Origin: Mucilaginibacter sp. UR6-1
GTDB taxonomy: Bacteria > Bacteroidota > Bacteroidia > Sphingobacteriales > Sphingobacteriaceae
NCBI RefSeq assembly: GCF_020880975.1
Contig: NZ_JAJIWP010000003.1
Span: 682,001 to 746,000, forward strand
Reading direction: 5' to 3'
DNA: 64,000 nt
A program made the position numbers and the translations under genes. The notes beneath the pieces are model-generated. The model saw only the letters and a program-made list of their open reading frames with translations, did not search any database and had not been told where the DNA came from. Numbering within the stretch: the stretch's first letter is position 1; every line of letters starts with the position of its first letter. This document shows positions 61,119-64,000 of this stretch, one piece after another.

Positions 61119-61138
61119 GTCATTGGGCATTGGTCATT
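61119..61138. repeat. 20-bp inverted repeat, left copy
   Basis: GTCATTGGGCATTGGTCATT; its reverse complement recurs at 61626-61645 with one mismatch. Further GTCATT copies lie next to it. The pair flanks the four-helix-bundle gene. Confidence 0.75.
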
Positions 61139-61190
61139 TAAATGATGATTAGTCATTAATTTCCGATGATTTAATGCCAATATGTTTGAT

Positions 61191-61526
61191 TTATGCGTTA
61201 AGTTTTATGTGTATGAGTTCTAATTTGCTGATAAGTGTTGCATGTGTATCGGCAGGAAGCAAATTTCGGGTCTGTGCCTTATTAAGCCAGCCTTTTGTTT
61301 CAATGATCGATCCCCGGCTAAAATAACAGAAGTTCTTATTCTCTTTAAAATGATACCTGCCAAATCCTTCAGCAATATTTGCACTAATGGAATCAGCCGA
61401 TCTTACGAGTTGCTTGCCGATAGTATCCCTGGTAAAATAATCCCAACCAGTAACCACAAACCATATCTCGTCACCAAAAGCCTCCGCTAAACGGTAAACC
61501 TCTAAATCCTCGATGCGGTTACTCAT
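61191..61526 (-). CDS. Four-helix-bundle protein (23S rRNA intervening-sequence / S23 type)
   Basis: 111 residues. The pattern IEDLEVYRLAEAFGDEIWFVV, TIGKQLVRSADSISANIAEGFGRYHFKENKNF, SRGSIIETKGWLNKA matches the S23/IVP four-helix-bundle family. The same proteins are found inside rRNA intervening sequences and as free-standing genes in Bacteroidota. Function is unknown; they assemble into oligomers and may bind nucleic acid. It sits between thyA and folA, whose products work together, and is bounded by inverted repeats, which suggests insertion. Confidence 0.9.
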   Translation of the reverse strand: MSNRIEDLEVYRLAEAFGDEIWFVVTGWDYFTRDTIGKQLVRSADSISANIAEGFGRYHFKENKNFCYFSRGSIIETKGWLNKAQTRNLLPADTHATLISKLELIHIKLNA

Positions 61527-61625
61527 GATAAAGTGAAGATGTTTTGAATATTAATAGTTAATTCTCCCGCTAATGTTCAACAATGACAAATGGCAATTGC
61601 AAAATTACGACAAAGTCCAATGACT

Positions 61626-61645
61626 AATGACCAACGCCCAATGAC
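61626..61645. repeat. 20-bp inverted repeat, right copy
   Basis: AATGACCAACGCCCAATGAC, the reverse complement of 61119-61138 with one mismatch. Its last base is the first base of the thyA stop codon. Confidence 0.75.
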
Positions 61646-62439
61646 TATACCGCTACGATCCCTTTTATATGCGGATGAGGATCGTAATTTTCTAAAGTGA
61701 AGTCTTCGTACTTAAAATCAAAAATATTGGTTACATCGGGATTTATGCGCATGGTAGGCAACGGTCTTGGTTCACGGCTTAATTGCAGGTTTACCTGCTC
61801 CAGGTGATTATTGTAAATGTGCGCATCGCCAAAGGTGTGTATAAAATCACCGGATTGCAGGCCGCATACCTGTGCCACCATCATGGTGAGCAGCGCGTAC
61901 GATGCGATATTGAACGGCACGCCCAAAAATATATCGGCACTACGCTGATACAATTGGCACGATAGTTTGCCATCGGCCACGTAAAACTGGAAAAGACTGT
62001 GGCATGGCGGCAGCGCCATTTTATTTACCTCGGCCACATTCCATGCCGAAACAATGATGCGGCGCGAGTCCGGGTTTTTCTTGATCTGATCGATGATCTG
62101 ACTGATCTGGTCAACATGCCCGCCATCCGGTGTTGGCCATGAGCGCCACTGGTGCCCGTAAACCGGGCCGAGGTTGCCATCGGCATCAGCCCACTCATCC
62201 CAAATGCGCACGCCGTTATCTTTTAAATATTTAATGTTGGTATCGCCCTGTAAAAACCATATCAGCTCGTGGATGATGGATTTAAGGTGCAGCTTCTTGG
62301 TGGTCACCATCGGGAAGCCATCCTGCAGGTTAAAACGCATCTGGTAACCAAAAACGCTGATGGTACCGGTACCTGTGCGGTCGTGCTTCTGGGTTCCGTT
62401 CGCTATCACATGGCTCATCAGGTCTAAATACTGTTTCAT
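61645..62439 (-). CDS. thyA: Thymidylate synthase
   Basis: 264 residues, the same length as E. coli ThyA. The catalytic Cys146 is in [11 protein letters not shown]. Other signatures are [61 protein letters not shown] and [14 protein letters not shown]. It methylates dUMP to dTMP with methylene-tetrahydrofolate, giving the dihydrofolate that FolA reduces. It is the upstream gene of a split thyA-folA unit. It is divergent from ispE. Confidence 0.97.
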   Translation of the reverse strand: MKQYLDLMSHVIANGTQKHDRTGTGTISVFGYQMRFNLQDGFPMVTTKKLHLKSIIHELIWFLQGDTNIKYLKDNGVRIWDEWADADGNLGPVYGHQWRSWPTPDGGHVDQISQIIDQIKKNPDSRRIIVSAWNVAEVNKMALPPCHSLFQFYVADGKLSCQLYQRSADIFLGVPFNIASYALLTMMVAQVCGLQSGDFIHTFGDAHIYNNHLEQVNLQLSREPRPLPTMRINPDVTNIFDFKYEDFTLENYDPHPHIKGIVAV

Positions 62440-62544
62440 CGTTTTATGGGTTGTTGCCTTTACGGCGTTTGCTGCAAATAAAAATAATCTATTTTTGGAA
62501 ACCTACGGTTGTGAGTAACTAACCGCCGTTGTTAATCTTTTTCT

Positions 62545-63345
62545 ATGATCAATTTTCCGAATGCAAAAATAAACATTGGCCTCAACATTACCGAACGCCG
62601 CGCTGATGGTTACCACAACCTCGAAACCGTTTTTTACCCTATCGGGATAAAAGACGCGCTTGAAATTATGGAAGCCGGTGAATTAACGTTCGAGGCTTCG
62701 GGCATCGGTATTCCGGGCAGGGTGGAGGATAACCTTTGCGTTAAGGGCTATCACCTCATCAAAAAGGATCACGACCTGCCGCCGGTAAGCATCCACCTGC
62801 ACAAAAATATCCCGATAGGGGCGGGCCTTGGCGGCGGCTCGGCAGATGCTGCTTTTTTCATCAAATTGCTCGATCAGCAGTTTGCTTTGAATTTAACTAT
62901 TGAGCAAATGGAAAGCTATGCCCGCCAGCTCGGTGCCGACTGTGCTTTCTTCATTCAAAACAAGCCGGTTTACGCCCATGAGAAGGGTGATGTTTTTAAA
63001 CCCGTGCAGCTCGATCTATCGGCCTATAAAATTGTTTTGGTAATGCCGCCTGCCCACGTATCAACAGGGGAGGCCTATCGTGGCGTGCGGCCCAAACGGT
63101 CAGAGGCATCATTACAGGAGTTGGTGCAATTGCCCGTAGCCAATTGGCGACATCATATAAAAAATGATTTTGAAGAGTCAATATTTAAAAATCATCCCGT
63201 TATCCGTGGCGTAAAAGCGGCCTTGTACGAGGCCGGCGCATTATACGCCAGTATGAGCGGCAGTGGAGCATCCGTTTTCGGCATATTTGAGAGTGTGCCG
63301 GAGCTGGGGATGTTGGAGAAGGAGAATCAGGTGTATTATCTTTAA
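62545..63345 (+). CDS. ispE: 4-diphosphocytidyl-2-C-methyl-D-erythritol kinase
   Basis: 266 residues of the GHMP kinase family, IspE branch. FPNAKINIGLNITERRADGYHNLETVFYP is the classic start, PIGAGLGGGSADAAFFIKLL is the ATP-binding motif, and VMPPAHVSTGEAYRGV and YASMSGSGASVFGIF follow. It phosphorylates CDP-methylerythritol in the non-mevalonate isoprenoid pathway. The sequence ends early at MLEKENQVYYL, a usual length for the Bacteroidota enzyme. The gene is divergent from thyA and ends just before a repeat element. Confidence 0.95.
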   Translation: MINFPNAKINIGLNITERRADGYHNLETVFYPIGIKDALEIMEAGELTFEASGIGIPGRVEDNLCVKGYHLIKKDHDLPPVSIHLHKNIPIGAGLGGGSADAAFFIKLLDQQFALNLTIEQMESYARQLGADCAFFIQNKPVYAHEKGDVFKPVQLDLSAYKIVLVMPPAHVSTGEAYRGVRPKRSEASLQELVQLPVANWRHHIKNDFEESIFKNHPVIRGVKAALYEAGALYASMSGSGASVFGIFESVPELGMLEKENQVYYL

Positions 63346-63353
63346 AATCTCTA

Positions 63354-63442
63354 AACCCCTCCCTGCCCTCCCCAGGGAGGGAATTTTGCATATTGTAATT
63401 TAGAATTTTTAATTCCCTCCTCGGGGAGGGCAGGGAGGGGTT
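63354..63442. repeat. Inverted-repeat element (CCCTCCCTGCCCTCCCC type)
   Basis: The left arm (from 63354) starts AACCCCTCCCTGCCCTCC and the right arm (ending 63442) is its reverse complement. Each arm also contains its own short hairpin (CCCTCCCCAGGGAGGG and CCCTCCTCGGGGAGGG). The centre is AT rich. It may end transcription of both flanking convergent genes. The hairpin at 25447-25466 has a related sequence. Confidence 0.8.
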
Positions 63443-63456
63443 ATTCTTGCAAATTT

Positions 63457-64000
63457 CTATACCCCCGCATCTTCCGACACTCCTTCACCGAACGCGGCTA
63501 TCCAGTCGCTGCTGTCGCCTTTGCCTTTGGCTACCTGGGTAAGCAGGCGGGTATTTACCAGCGATACCAGTGGTGCCGGTACCTCGCTTTTTTGCGTTAA
63601 TGCCAGCGCCAGGCGCGCGTCCTTATAACCCAGTTTTGCTTTAAATGCAACAGGCTCATAATTTTTGGCGGCGATGAATTTTCCATAGTTCTGAAAAATC
63701 GGGCAGGCAAAAAGTGTGGAGCTAAAAAAGTCGGCCACCTGCTGGCGGTCAAGTCCGTTCTTTTCGGCAAGAGTGTAAGCCTCTGCCATGGTTTCCAGCG
63801 CTGCCATAATCATGAAGTTGCCGGTTAGTTTAACCACGTTGGCGCCGCCCGTGGTTTCACCAAAATCAATAATACCCTGGCCCATGGCGTTCAGTATATC
63901 CTCGGCTGATTTTTTTACCTCTGCTTCGCCCGAAACGCACACCCATAATTTCTTCGCGGCGGCGGCTTCCGGCCTGCCAAAAACAGGGGCGGCCAGGTAG
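63457..64000 (-). CDS. Beta-hydroxyacid dehydrogenase-like NAD(P)-dependent oxidoreductase (5' end outside window)
   Basis: About 181 residues are visible and the frame runs off the right edge (YLAAPVFGRPEAAAAKKLW is the first seen part). The segment GGANVVKLTGNFMIMAALETMAEAYTLAEK carries the catalytic Lys of the 3-hydroxyisobutyrate dehydrogenase family (KLxxNxxxxxxxxxxxEA). It is followed by FAFKAKLGYKDARLAL-like VAFKAKLGYKDARLAL. Members reduce or oxidise 3-hydroxyacids, glyoxylate or succinic semialdehyde. The Rossmann domain is outside the window. Confidence 0.88.
   Translation of the reverse strand, partial: YLAAPVFGRPEAAAAKKLWVCVSGEAEVKKSAEDILNAMGQGIIDFGETTGGANVVKLTGNFMIMAALETMAEAYTLAEKNGLDRQQVADFFSSTLFACPIFQNYGKFIAAKNYEPVAFKAKLGYKDARLALALTQKSEVPAPLVSLVNTRLLTQVAKGKGDSSDWIAAFGEGVSEDAGV

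Noticed and set aside
61103..61180. 26-residue N-terminal extension of dihydrofolate reductase
   Set aside because: It only translates the repeat region; the family's conserved start begins at the ATG complementary to 61100-61102.
1..64000. CRISPR array, prophage, insertion sequence or integrative element
   Set aside because: No regularly spaced direct repeats, and no transposase, integrase or phage structural gene was found on either strand.

Overview
The window is chromosomal DNA from a Bacteroidota bacterium, most likely a member of the Sphingobacteriaceae close to Mucilaginibacter. The main reasons are the SusC/SusD pair, many Sec-exported carbohydrate-active enzymes (GH13, GH31, GH28, GH92, GH29), the fused SecDF, a LytS/LytTR two-component pair, TAnnTTTG-type -7 promoter elements with little Shine-Dalgarno signal, and GC-rich inverted-repeat elements between genes. 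The genus is inference. No rRNA, CRISPR array, transposase, integrase or phage structural gene was seen. One tRNA (Arg, anticodon UCU) is present.

Layout. 1-2072: a truncated penicillin-acylase-family hydrolase and a lipoprotein nuclease (minus strand). 2308-10634: an alpha-glucan block with a GH13 amylase-like enzyme, a GH31 alpha-glucosidase, an OmpA-type lipoprotein and the branching enzyme GlgB. 10704-12849: a short BLUF blue-light sensor, an NPP-type phosphodiesterase and a DoxX membrane protein. 12850-13400: AT-rich spacer with a possible small RNA and tRNA-Arg. 13423-21735: a GH28-like enzyme, a TlpA-type thioredoxin, mannonate dehydratase (UxuA), an S10-type carboxypeptidase and a GH92 mannosidase. 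21803-23642: a small membrane protein, a ClpP, and an ECF sigma factor with a small coupled partner. 23828-32920: a GT39 glycosyltransferase, a GH29 fucosidase, an M50-like/TPR fusion joined to a LytTR/histidine-kinase operon, a phosphodiesterase, a beta-propeller protein and an NTF2-like protein.

33223-48238 reads as one acquisition and catabolism locus: SusC, SusD, a Sec-exported RraA-like aldolase, a Tat-exported enolase-superfamily protein, a BASS-type transporter, an exported esterase, a GHL6-like hydrolase and an AraC regulator. A GntP gluconate permease and a short-form 6-phosphogluconate dehydrogenase follow. The order suggests sugar-acid (or other hydroxy-acid) use in which dehydration and aldol cleavage may occur outside the cytoplasm before the keto acid is imported.

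48310-64000 is mostly housekeeping: a type-B carboxylesterase, PPK2, a Gfo/Idh/MocA oxidoreductase, a GNAT acetyltransferase, an S41 protease, NDH-2, SecDF, DHFR, ThyA, IspE and a partial hydroxyacid dehydrogenase. Two insertions stand out. One is an AT-rich two-gene sce7726/sce7725 cassette (49855-51674) whose upstream gene has PD-(D/E)XK-nuclease-like residues. The other is a four-helix-bundle (S23/IVP-type) gene between thyA and folA, flanked by 20-bp inverted repeats. These two, plus the exported sugar-acid enzymes, are the best candidates for something not yet described.
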